Assembly (NCBI GenBank): GCA_016870485.1
Contig: VGBM01000018.1
Span: 1 to 32,871 of the forward strand
Direction: 5' to 3'
Length of the DNA: 32,871 nt
Source of the DNA: Actinomycetota bacterium
GTDB lineage: Bacteria; Actinomycetota; Thermoleophilia; Gaiellales; F1-60-MAGs149
Under the pieces are notes generated by a model that did no database searches, had not been told where the DNA came from, and was given only the letters and a program-made list of their open reading frames with translations. The translations under genes were made by a program, and so were the position numbers. Shown here piece after piece: positions 8,318 to 15,367 of the stretch. Positions within the stretch are counted from its first letter, which is position 1. Each line of letters starts with the position of its first letter.

Positions 8318-9381
8318 CCCCGATGGACCCGAACGACGACCAGCAGCGGCTCGACGAGCGGGCCAAGCGCCAGGAGTGGCGCCACGCCCTCGACCGCAGC
8401 GCCGACCTGCGCGCCGCCGGGGACCCGACCGATCCGACCGCGGTGGCGGCGACGCCCCCGCCGCCGCCGGCCGCTCCGGCTCCGGACCCGCTCGCGGCGG
8501 TCGAGCCCGCCCCGTTCGGCGCGGCCGCGGCCGTGCCCGCACCGCCCGCGTCGGCCGCCGAACCCGACCCGGTCGCGCTCGCCCAGCCGCTCGCCCAACC
8601 GGCCCACGTGGCCGACCCGGCCGACCTGGTGCTGGCCGCGCGCGGCCTGCGCGTCGCGTTCTCCGGCAACGAGATCCTCCACGGCGTTGACCTCGACGCC
8701 CCGCGCGGCGGCGTCCTCGCGCTCGTCGGGCCGTCCGGCTGCGGCAAGACGACGCTCCTGCGCTCGATCAACCGCCTCACGGAGCTCGCGCCGACGGCGA
8801 CGATCGGCGGGCAGATCCTGTTCGACGGGGCCGACGTCTACGCCGGGGGCACCGACCTCAACCTGCTGCGCCGCCGGGTCGGGATGGTCTTCCAGCAGCC
8901 GAACCCGTTCCCGATGACGATCTTCGACAACGTCGCCTTCGCGATCCGCGAGCAGGCCAAGCGGCGCCCCTCCCGGGGTGAGCTGATGCCGCAGGTCGCC
9001 GACGTGCTGCAGCGCGCCGGCCTCTGGGACGAGGTCAAGGACAACCTCGACCGCAACGCGCTGTCCCTCTCGGGCGGCCAGCAGCAGCGCCTCTGCATCG
9101 CGCGCACGCTCGCGGCGAACCCCGAGGTGATCCTGATGGACGAGCCCTGCTCGGCCCTCGACCCGCGCTCGACGGCGCGCATCGAGGAGCTGATCGTGCA
9201 GCTCGCGGGCTCCCTGACGATCGTGATCGTGACGCACAACCTCGCCCAGGCCAAGCGCATCGCCGACTACGCCGCCTACCTCCTGAACGGCGACCTGATC
9301 GAGCAGGGGATCGCGCAGCAGGTCTTCGAGGACCCGGCCAACCAGTCGACGCGCGACTTCGTCGCCGGCATGTTCGGCTAG
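8314..9381 (+). CDS. pstB: Phosphate ABC transporter ATPase PstB with long N-terminal extension
   Basis: A 355-residue protein from GTG 8314, which overlaps the pstA stop (GTGA); ATG 8323 would remove three residues. The ATPase core begins near residue 105: Walker A GPSGCGKTT from residue 139, Q-loop in VGMVFQQPNPFPM, signature LSGGQQQR from residue 252, Walker B VILMDEP near 272-278, and the switch histidine H308 in IVTHN. The two-segment helical insert with NLDRNA is PstB-like. The first ~104 residues are odd: a charged start (NDDQQRLDERAKRQEW) followed by a long Ala/Pro-rich stretch that must be disordered. Ordinary PstB proteins are about 250-260 residues. The frame is open and codon use matches, so the extension is probably real. 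Confidence 0.92.
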   Translation: MTPMDPNDDQQRLDERAKRQEWRHALDRSADLRAAGDPTDPTAVAATPPPPPAAPAPDPLAAVEPAPFGAAAAVPAPPASAAEPDPVALAQPLAQPAHVADPADLVLAARGLRVAFSGNEILHGVDLDAPRGGVLALVGPSGCGKTTLLRSINRLTELAPTATIGGQILFDGADVYAGGTDLNLLRRRVGMVFQQPNPFPMTIFDNVAFAIREQAKRRPSRGELMPQVADVLQRAGLWDEVKDNLDRNALSLSGGQQQRLCIARTLAANPEVILMDEPCSALDPRSTARIEELIVQLAGSLTIVIVTHNLAQAKRIADYAAYLLNGDLIEQGIAQQVFEDPANQSTRDFVAGMFG

Positions 9382-9388
9382 GCGCCCC

Positions 9389-10171
9389 GTGCGCCGCCGC
9401 CTCGCCCTGCCCCTCCTCCTGCTCGCCGGCCTCGCGGCCGCGGGCTGCGAGAGCTCGTTCGACAAGGCCGACCGCATCCGCGCGGAGGCCGGCGAGGCGG
9501 CCAAGGCCGAGTCCATCGAGGTCGAGCAGGCGATCGGCGTGGAGGCCGAGACCGTCGCCGTGATCCCCTCCGCCGACGGGCTGATGGCGGCTGTGGTGAT
9601 CCGGATCACGGCCACGGGCGCGGGCGGTGCGCTCCTGTGGGCGCCGATCGAGGTGCGCCTCCTCGGCGCCGACGGGGCCGAGGTCGGCACGAACAACACG
9701 CCGGGCGCGGACCCGACGCTGGTGCACCTGCCCTCGCTCCTCGACGGCGGCGAGACCCTCTACGTCAACGACCAGATCGCGGTCACGGGCGAGCCCGTCA
9801 CCGCCGAGGTGGTGATCGGCGGCGCCCCAGTCGCGGCCACCGTCGTCGCGGGCCTCGAGATCGCGAACCCCAGCGTTACCGAGGACCCCTCGTTCGGGAC
9901 CACATGGACGGCGACCGTGACCAACCAGACGCCGGTCCGCCAGGAGCAGATCATCGTCCAGGCGCTGCTGCGCGAGGGGGATGCGGTGGTCGGCGCCGGC
10001 ATAGCCATCATCGAGGGCCTCGACCCCGGCGCCTCGTCCGACGTCACGGGCTTCTTCACGGGCGGTCAGACGGGCGAGCTCGAGATCTTCGCCCCGGCGT
10101 CGAACGCCGACGACGGCCAGGGCGCGCCCCCGCGCGTGCCCGCCGGCGGCGCGGACGCCGCCACCACCTGA
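9389..10171 (+). CDS. Lipoprotein of unknown function at the end of the pst locus
   Basis: A 260-residue protein from GTG 9389, seven bases after pstB. It begins RRR, then a hydrophobic stretch and the lipobox LAAAGC, so it should be lipid-anchored at Cys20 and face outward. A short charged helix (about 24-45) is followed by a region predicted rich in beta strands, with two repeats of similar character (VVIRITATG..., then WTATVTNQTPV...) resembling immunoglobulin-like or FxLYD-type domains. The tail is Ala/Gly/Pro-rich. I do not recognise the family. Its position suggests an accessory role in phosphate capture. It might supply the membrane anchoring that the PstS homologue lacks, but that is speculation. 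Confidence 0.75.
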   Translation: MRRRLALPLLLLAGLAAAGCESSFDKADRIRAEAGEAAKAESIEVEQAIGVEAETVAVIPSADGLMAAVVIRITATGAGGALLWAPIEVRLLGADGAEVGTNNTPGADPTLVHLPSLLDGGETLYVNDQIAVTGEPVTAEVVIGGAPVAATVVAGLEIANPSVTEDPSFGTTWTATVTNQTPVRQEQIIVQALLREGDAVVGAGIAIIEGLDPGASSDVTGFFTGGQTGELEIFAPASNADDGQGAPPRVPAGGADAATT

Positions 10172-10195
10172 CTCGCCGCGCCCCGGTGATAGCCT
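10168..10195 (+). promoter_or_regulatory. Promoter of the epimerase-like gene; leaderless
   Basis: CTGACT (10168-10173) and TAGCCT (10190-10195) are separated by 16 bases. The GTG start at 10202 lies 6 bases after the -10 hexamer, so the transcript should begin at or next to the start codon. Confidence 0.6.
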
Positions 10196-10201
10196 GAGCC
10201 C

Positions 10202-11527
10202 GTGCGGCTCCGAGCGCTCCTCCCCCTCGCCGTGGCCTGCGCGCTCGCCCTCGCCGCAGTGCCCGCGCAGGGCGCGACCCTCGCCCAGAACCTGACCCGG
10301 GTCGGCGTGGCGCCCGCCGACCGGACGGAGTACCTCGCCACCGTGGCGGAGGCCCGCAGCCTCGCGGAGCGGCTCGGCGGCAGCCGCCAGACGGCGCTGA
10401 GCGCGGTCGTCGCCAGCGCCACCCGGATCGCCAACCGCCCCGACTTCTCCCCCGACCTGGCGCGGATCGTGTTCCGTGAGGTGGGCGCCAACGTCGGCTA
10501 CCTGGAGGCGAACGCGCTGCCGGGCTCCGGCACCCGCATCCGCCTCGACGGCGTCGTCTACGAGAGCTACACGGGCCAGGGCCTGCGGATCCAGCCGCTC
10601 GGCACCTTCTTCGCGATCCTCGAGCCGGGCCGCCAGATCGCCGACGAGGGCGGCGTCGCCGCCGCCTTCGACGCGGCGCTCGTGATCGCCCTCGCCGACG
10701 GCGACGCCTACGACCTGCCGTACCTCTTCCCCTACGACGGCGCCTCGCCGCCGTGGGAGAGCGCGATGGCCGAGGGCGTCGCCGCCCGCGCCGGCCTCAG
10801 AGCTTGGGACCGCCGGGGCGACGACCGCCACCTCGACGCCGCGATCCGCTTCGGCAACGCGGCGATCGCGGACGCGATCACGGTCGACGGCAACGGGCTG
10901 TGGTTCCCCCTCTACGTCTTCAAGCCGGGCTACCGGGTGCTGAACGGGCACCTCGAGGGGGTCCTGGCGATGGGCGACCTCGCCGACGCGACGGGCGACG
11001 ACGGCTTCGCGGACGCGTTCGCCCGCTCGGTGGCCGCCACGAAGGCCGTGCTCCCGAAGTACGACACGGGCGGGTGGGGCCGCTACGCCCCGGGCGAGGA
11101 CGCCCCGGTCAAGTACATGACCCTGATGGCCAGCCAGCTGAAGGACCTCGGCGCGATGACCGGCGACGGGTCGTTCACGGCGCTCGGCGACCGCTTCAGC
11201 GCGGACCTCAAGACGCCGCCGGTGCTGACGGGCCCGGCCAAGGCCCCGAAGCCGCTGCGCCTCGCGAAGCTCAAGCCGGGCGTCAAGCCCACGCTCAAGC
11301 TGCTCGTGGGCCGCGACAAGCCCGTCAGCCTGGTCCTGCGGGTGCAGACGAAGCGCGGCCGTCCGGCCGGGATCGGGCCGATCGCCCGCTCGGTCGCGTC
11401 GGGCGCGGGCCGGATCACGGTCACGCTGCCCCGCAAGCCCGGCACCTACCGGATCGTGGCCAGCGCCACCGACTGGGCCGGCAACACGGTCGAGGGCGTC
11501 GTCCTGACGACGGTCCGCGTGCGCTGA
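10202..11527 (+). CDS. Secreted D-glucuronyl C5-epimerase-like protein
   Basis: A 441-residue protein with a signal peptide (cleavage near AQGA, residue 23). The middle part, about residues 90-330, matches the alpha-toroid domain of D-glucuronyl C5-epimerases: YLFPYDGA, AMAEGVAAR, NGHLEGVLAM from residue 248, and the hallmark KYDTGGWGRYAPG around 286-298. Homologues act on uronic acid polysaccharides; the substrate here is unknown. Residues ~335-441 form an appended beta-rich domain with Lys/Pro/Leu repeats, ending like a bacterial Ig-like fold (GTYRIVASATDWAGN). The GTG start follows a -10 hexamer by 6 bases, so the message is leaderless and separate from the pst genes. Confidence 0.75.
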   Translation: MRLRALLPLAVACALALAAVPAQGATLAQNLTRVGVAPADRTEYLATVAEARSLAERLGGSRQTALSAVVASATRIANRPDFSPDLARIVFREVGANVGYLEANALPGSGTRIRLDGVVYESYTGQGLRIQPLGTFFAILEPGRQIADEGGVAAAFDAALVIALADGDAYDLPYLFPYDGASPPWESAMAEGVAARAGLRAWDRRGDDRHLDAAIRFGNAAIADAITVDGNGLWFPLYVFKPGYRVLNGHLEGVLAMGDLADATGDDGFADAFARSVAATKAVLPKYDTGGWGRYAPGEDAPVKYMTLMASQLKDLGAMTGDGSFTALGDRFSADLKTPPVLTGPAKAPKPLRLAKLKPGVKPTLKLLVGRDKPVSLVLRVQTKRGRPAGIGPIARSVASGAGRITVTLPRKPGTYRIVASATDWAGNTVEGVVLTTVRVR

Positions 11528-12661
11528 TCAGCTGACGCGGACGGCGCCGTCGATGTCCGAGCGATCCGACAGGCTCGAGACCTTGACGACGTCGCCGGTC
11601 TGCGACGCGTGCACGTACTGGCCGCCGCCGATGTAGATGCCGGCGTGGCCCGAGCCGCGGAAGGAGATGATGTCGCCCGGCTCGAGCGCCTCCAGTGGCA
11701 CGGGCGTGCCCGTGCCGTAGATCGCGGCCGCGTTGTGCGGCAGGGACACCCCGACCTGGGCGTAGGCCCACATGATCAGGCCCGAGCAGTCGAAGCCGCC
11801 CTCCGGCGACGAGCCGGCCCAGACGTAGGGGATGCCAAGCGCGCCGAGCGCGATCGAGGCGGCCGACCCGCCCACGGTCGAGGACGGCGGCGCCTCGATG
11901 ACCGCCCCGGCGGAGCCGAGGTCGGCGCTGCCGCCGAGCGCGATGTCGTCGCCTCCGGCGACGGCGACGGCCTCCTCGAGCGTGATGCCCGCGGCGGCGG
12001 CGAGGCGCTCGGCCTCCGCCCGCCGGGCGGCCTCGCGGCGCTGGATGATCGCGCTGATCTCGCCCGACAGGGACGCGAGCAGGTCCTGGCGCTCGGCGAG
12101 GGCGCCGCGCACGGCGGCCTCCTCGTCGGCGCGGGCGGCGAGCGCGGCCTGGCGGTCGGCCTGCTCGGCCTCGAGCGCCCGCTCCGTCTCCTTGACCTGG
12201 CGGGTGTAGCGGCGCACGTCGCGGACGATCTGGCCCGCGTGGACGGTGACCCGCTGCATGAAGCGGCTCTGGTCGACGAGCTCGTCGATGGAGTCGGCGG
12301 CGAGGAGGAAGGCGAGCAGGTCCGGGTCGCCACGGCGGTAGGCGTCGACCAGCATCTGCTCGAGCTCCCGGCGGGAGACGCGCAGGTTCGACTTGGAGGC
12401 GTCGAGGATGCGCCGGTTCTCCGCGATCGCGGCGTTCGTCCGGTCGAGTTCGATCTGGGCCGCGTTGTAGGCCTCCGCGGCGGCGGCGACCTGGTCGTTG
12501 AGGCCCTGCAGCTCGGCCTCGACGCGGTCGGCCTCGGCGAGCGCCTCGGCGAGCCGGTCGGCGCGCGCGGCGCCCGGGTCGAGGCCGGCGAGGGCGGCGA
12601 CGGCGACCAGTGCCAGGAGGGCGGCGACGGGCCGCAGGCGGAGGCTGCGGACGTACGACAT
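11528..12661 (-). CDS. Secreted NlpC/P60 peptidoglycan hydrolase with coiled coil
   Basis: A 377-residue protein starting at ATG 12659-12661, with a signal peptide (GAARA, about residue 34). Residues ~36-235 form a long coiled coil with conserved LLAADSIDELVDQSRFMQR, as in RipA/PcsB-like proteins. The C-terminal NlpC/P60 domain has its catalytic cysteine C292 in FDCSGL and histidine H339 in GHAGIY, plus YVHAS. It probably cleaves stem peptides of the cell wall during division or growth, with the coiled coil as a regulatory arm. A TAGCGT -10 hexamer lies 10 bases upstream. The next gene upstream on the same strand is a paralogue. The stop falls one base after the stop of the convergent epimerase-like gene. 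Confidence 0.93.
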   Translation of the reverse strand: MSYVRSLRLRPVAALLALVAVAALAGLDPGAARADRLAEALAEADRVEAELQGLNDQVAAAAEAYNAAQIELDRTNAAIAENRRILDASKSNLRVSRRELEQMLVDAYRRGDPDLLAFLLAADSIDELVDQSRFMQRVTVHAGQIVRDVRRYTRQVKETERALEAEQADRQAALAARADEEAAVRGALAERQDLLASLSGEISAIIQRREAARRAEAERLAAAAGITLEEAVAVAGGDDIALGGSADLGSAGAVIEAPPSSTVGGSAASIALGALGIPYVWAGSSPEGGFDCSGLIMWAYAQVGVSLPHNAAAIYGTGTPVPLEALEPGDIISFRGSGHAGIYIGGGQYVHASQTGDVVKVSSLSDRSDIDGAVRVS

Positions 12662-12671
12662 CCTGCGCGGA

Positions 12672-12677
12672 ACGCTA
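12672..12677 (-). promoter_or_regulatory. Candidate -10 of the first NlpC/P60 gene
   Basis: TAGCGT on the minus strand lies 10 bases before the ATG at 12661. The expected transcript start is only a few bases before the start codon. Confidence 0.4.
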
Positions 12678-12717
12678 GCAGCGGCCGGGCCGGCGGCCGG
12701 TGGAGCGGGGCGTCGGC

Positions 12718-13803
12718 TCACGCCGCCAGCCGCACGAAGCCGTCGAGGTCCGTGCGCTCCGAGAGCGGCGACACGCGCACGACGTCGCCCGAGCGCGTCG
12801 AGTGCACGTAGAGGCCGCCGCCGAGGTAGAGCCCGACGTGGCCCTCGCCGTGGAAGGAGACGATGTCGCCGGGCGCGGCCTGCCGGCGCGGGATCCGCCG
12901 CGCGGCGTCGTAGATGTCGCCCGAGCTGCGCGGGATGGCGAGCCCGGCCTGCCCGAAGGCCCACCAGAGGAGGCCCGAGCAGTCGAAGCCGCCGGGCGCC
13001 TCGCCGGCCGTCCGGTACGGCGTGCCGACCTGCGTCAGCGCGTAGGCGAGCGCCACGGCGCCGATCCCCGACGGCTCGGCACGCGCGGCGCGCGGGAGGG
13101 CGGGCAGGCCGGCCCGGCCGGTGGCCAGGGCCACGAGCGGCGAGGCCACGCGCGGCGCACGGTGCTCCACGCGCTCGCCGCGGGCGGCGCGGCGCAGCGC
13201 CGCCTGGCGCAGGTCGAGGGGCAGGGCGCGCAGGACGACGCGGCGGGCCGCGCGGTCGGTGGCGATCAGGTCGCGGGCGTAGCCGCGGTCGCGCAGGAGC
13301 ACGGCGCGGGTGGCGAGGAGGCCGCGGCGCTCGAGGGCGAGCGCGTCGACCGCTTCGGCGGCGGCGCGGGCCTCGGCGCCCGCCGGGTCGACGACCTCGA
13401 GGGCGCGCGCGTCGGCGGGGTCGGCGGACTCGAGGAGCGCGGCGGCGAGTGCGGCCCGGCCGGACGCGACGGCCCTGACGGCGCCGACGGCGAGCCCGGC
13501 GCGGGCCGCCTCGACCCGCACCCGGGCGGCGGCCCGCTCGCCCTCGAGCGCGGTGAGGCGCGCGTCGAGGGCGGCGAGGCGCGCCTCGACGCGGCGCAGG
13601 GCGGCCACGTTGGCGCGGATCTCCGGGTCGAGATGGCCGAGGGCGACGAGGACCCGCTCGAGCTCCACCGCGGGCGGCGGCGGCACGCTGCGCTTGCGCT
13701 TGGCCTCAGCGGGCGCGGGCGCGCAGACGACGACGAGGGCAACGACCAACAGCGCGAGCGACGCGACCACCGGCCGGAGCGCGATGCTCCAGGTGTGCGG
13801 CAT
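12718..13803 (-). CDS. Second secreted NlpC/P60 hydrolase with coiled coil
   Basis: A 361-residue paralogue of its neighbour. ATG 13801-13803 is preferred; a GTG seven codons upstream would lie on top of the -10 hexamer. A signal peptide ends near residue 33 (PAEA-K). A basic, Pro-rich stretch and an Ala/Arg/Glu-rich coiled coil follow (about 45-215). The NlpC/P60 domain has catalytic C275 in FDCSGLLWW and H322 in GHVGLYLGGG, with YVHSTRSGDVV after it. Function as for the neighbour: cutting of peptidoglycan stem peptides outside the membrane. The coiled-coil part is not closely similar to that of the first paralogue, so the two probably respond to different partners. Confidence 0.92.
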   Translation of the reverse strand: MPHTWSIALRPVVASLALLVVALVVVCAPAPAEAKRKRSVPPPPAVELERVLVALGHLDPEIRANVAALRRVEARLAALDARLTALEGERAAARVRVEAARAGLAVGAVRAVASGRAALAAALLESADPADARALEVVDPAGAEARAAAEAVDALALERRGLLATRAVLLRDRGYARDLIATDRAARRVVLRALPLDLRQAALRRAARGERVEHRAPRVASPLVALATGRAGLPALPRAARAEPSGIGAVALAYALTQVGTPYRTAGEAPGGFDCSGLLWWAFGQAGLAIPRSSGDIYDAARRIPRRQAAPGDIVSFHGEGHVGLYLGGGLYVHSTRSGDVVRVSPLSERTDLDGFVRLAA

Positions 13804-13814
13804 GTGCGGCCCGC

Positions 13815-13820
13815 AGGCTA
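13815..13820 (-). promoter_or_regulatory. Candidate -10 of the second NlpC/P60 gene
   Basis: TAGCCT on the minus strand, 11 bases before the ATG at 13803. This is the same hexamer as at 10190 and 31223. Confidence 0.45.
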
Positions 13821-13837
13821 GCACTCGTCCTTCGGGA

Positions 13838-13847
13838 TTTCGCGAAA
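13838..13847. repeat. Palindrome TTTCGCGAAA upstream of an NlpC/P60 gene
   Basis: A perfect 10-bp palindrome flanked by GGGA and AAACCC-like arms. It sits 18 bases upstream of the -10 hexamer of the second NlpC/P60 gene, where an operator or -35 region would be. It is one of the few AT-containing spots in this region. Function unknown. Confidence 0.3.
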
Positions 13848-13881
13848 AACCCCTGCAGACGGGTGGCGATCGTCACGAAGT

Positions 13882-13915
13882 CCGCCGGATCCCGCCCCGG
13901 GGGGCGGGCCGGCGG
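13882..13915 (-). terminator. Hairpin after the gabT-like gene
   Basis: CCGCCGG (13882-13888) pairs with CCGGCGG (13909-13915), and inside it CCCGCCCC pairs with GGGGCGGG, with a 2-base bulge. It lies 21 bases past the stop of the aminotransferase on the minus strand. No T-run follows directly, as is common for terminators in GC-rich genomes. Confidence 0.6.
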
Positions 13916-13935
13916 GACTGCGTGACAAAGATCCG

Positions 13936-15240
13936 TCAGCGGCCGGCGAAGGCGTCGACCAGGGACTCCTCGAGGATCGCGAAGCCCTCGTCGAGGTCCT
14001 GCTCGGTCGCCACCAGCGGCACGAGGACGCGGATCGCGTTCGAGTAGAGGCCCGAGGCCATCAGGATCAGGCCGCGCTCACGGGCCAGCGCCACGATCCG
14101 CCCCGTCTCCGCGGCGGCCGGCTCCTTCGTCGCCCGGTCGGTGACGAGCTCCATCGCGAGCATGCCGCCGAGGCCGCGCACCTCGCCGACGCAGTCGTGC
14201 CGCTCGGCGATGGCGTCGAGCCGGGCGCGCAGGTCGGCGCCGAAGGCCGTCGCGTGGGCCTGGAAGTCCGGGTCGAGGACCTGGTCGAGCGCGACGATCG
14301 CCGCCGCGCAGGCGACGGGGTTGCCGCCGAACGTGCCGCCGAGGCCGCCCGGATGCACGGCGTCCATCAGCTCGGCGCGGCCCGTCACGCCGGAGATCGG
14401 CATGCCGCCGCCCATCGACTTCGCCCACGTGGCGAGGTCCGGGGAGACGCCGTAGTGCTCGATCGCCGACGGCGTGCCCGTGCGGCCCATGCCGGACTGC
14501 ACCTCGTCGGAGATGTAGAGGATGCCGTGCTCCCGGCAGATCTCGAAGATCGCCTCGATGAAGCCGTCCGGGGCCGGCAGGAAGCCGCCCTCGCCCTGCA
14601 CGGGCTCGTAGATCACGGCCGCGACCTGCGTCGGGTCGATCTGCGTCTTGAGCAGCTTCCGGAAGCCGTCGAGCGCATCCTCCCCGGAGATCCCGCGGTA
14701 CGGGTACGGGCCGGGGGCGCGGTAGATCTCCGCCGCGTACGGGCCCATGCCCTTCTTGTACGGCATCGGCTTCGAGGTCAGGGACATGCCGAGCAGCGTG
14801 CGCCCGTGGAAGCCCTGGTCGAAGCAGACGATCGCGTCACGGCCCGTCGCGTAGCGCGCGATCTTGACCGCGTTCTCGACCGCCTCGGCGCCCGAGTTGA
14901 GCAGGAGGCCCTTGAACGGCCCGTCGCCCGGATGGCACGCGCAGAGGCGCTTGACCGCCTCGATGTAGCCCTCGTACTGGGCGACGGAGTACATCTGGTG
15001 CATGTAGCGGGCGGCCTGGTCCTGCACGGCCTGCACGACCGCCTCGGGCGTGTGGCCGCAGTTGAGCGAGCCGATGCCGCCGACGAAGTCGATGTACTCG
15101 CGCCCCTCGACGTCCGTGATGCGCGCGCCGTGCGCGTGCTCCACGAAGAGAGGCTGCGTGTACACGGAGGCCGACACCCAGCGCTCCCGCTCCGCCTGCA
15201 GGGCCGCGGTCCGGGCCCCGATTCCCTGGTCGACTGCCAT
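13936..15240 (-). CDS. gabT: 4-aminobutyrate aminotransferase-like class III aminotransferase
   Basis: A 434-residue PLP enzyme of the class III (GABA/ornithine) family, near the usual length for GabT. ATG 15238-15240 is preceded by GAGGAGG. Landmarks: IDFVGGIGSLNCGHTP, NSGAEAVENAVKIAR, GFHGRT, EPVQGEGGF, ISDEVQSGMGRTG, and the PLP lysine K274 in WAKSMGGG. It should move the amino group from GABA (or a related omega-amino acid) to 2-oxoglutarate and yield succinate semialdehyde. No succinate semialdehyde dehydrogenase lies next to it. It is divergent from a second class III aminotransferase, so the pair probably serves one amine-degradation route. Confidence 0.88.
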   Translation of the reverse strand: MAVDQGIGARTAALQAERERWVSASVYTQPLFVEHAHGARITDVEGREYIDFVGGIGSLNCGHTPEAVVQAVQDQAARYMHQMYSVAQYEGYIEAVKRLCACHPGDGPFKGLLLNSGAEAVENAVKIARYATGRDAIVCFDQGFHGRTLLGMSLTSKPMPYKKGMGPYAAEIYRAPGPYPYRGISGEDALDGFRKLLKTQIDPTQVAAVIYEPVQGEGGFLPAPDGFIEAIFEICREHGILYISDEVQSGMGRTGTPSAIEHYGVSPDLATWAKSMGGGMPISGVTGRAELMDAVHPGGLGGTFGGNPVACAAAIVALDQVLDPDFQAHATAFGADLRARLDAIAERHDCVGEVRGLGGMLAMELVTDRATKEPAAAETGRIVALARERGLILMASGLYSNAIRVLVPLVATEQDLDEGFAILEESLVDAFAGR

Positions 15241-15282
15241 CGGATCCTCCTCGCCCCCGCGGGGCGGTCGGTGATGGGCGGC

Positions 15283-15288
15283 AGCATA
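15283..15288 (-). promoter_or_regulatory. Candidate -10 of the gabT-like gene
   Basis: TATGCT on the minus strand, 42 bases before the ATG, with GGAGG between. It sits back to back with the promoter of the divergent aminotransferase. Confidence 0.45.
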
Positions 15289-15317
15289 CCGCCGTCGGGC
15301 CGCGCGGGCGGCCCCGC

Positions 15318-15346
15318 ATGACGCCGCGACGCGGGCCCGGTACACT
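15318..15346 (+). promoter_or_regulatory. Promoter of the second aminotransferase gene
   Basis: ATGACG (15318-15323), a 17-base spacer and TACACT (15341-15346). A GGAGG ribosome-binding site (15355-15359) and the ATG at 15368 follow. Confidence 0.6.
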
Positions 15347-15367
15347 ACCGGAAAGGAGGCGATACCG

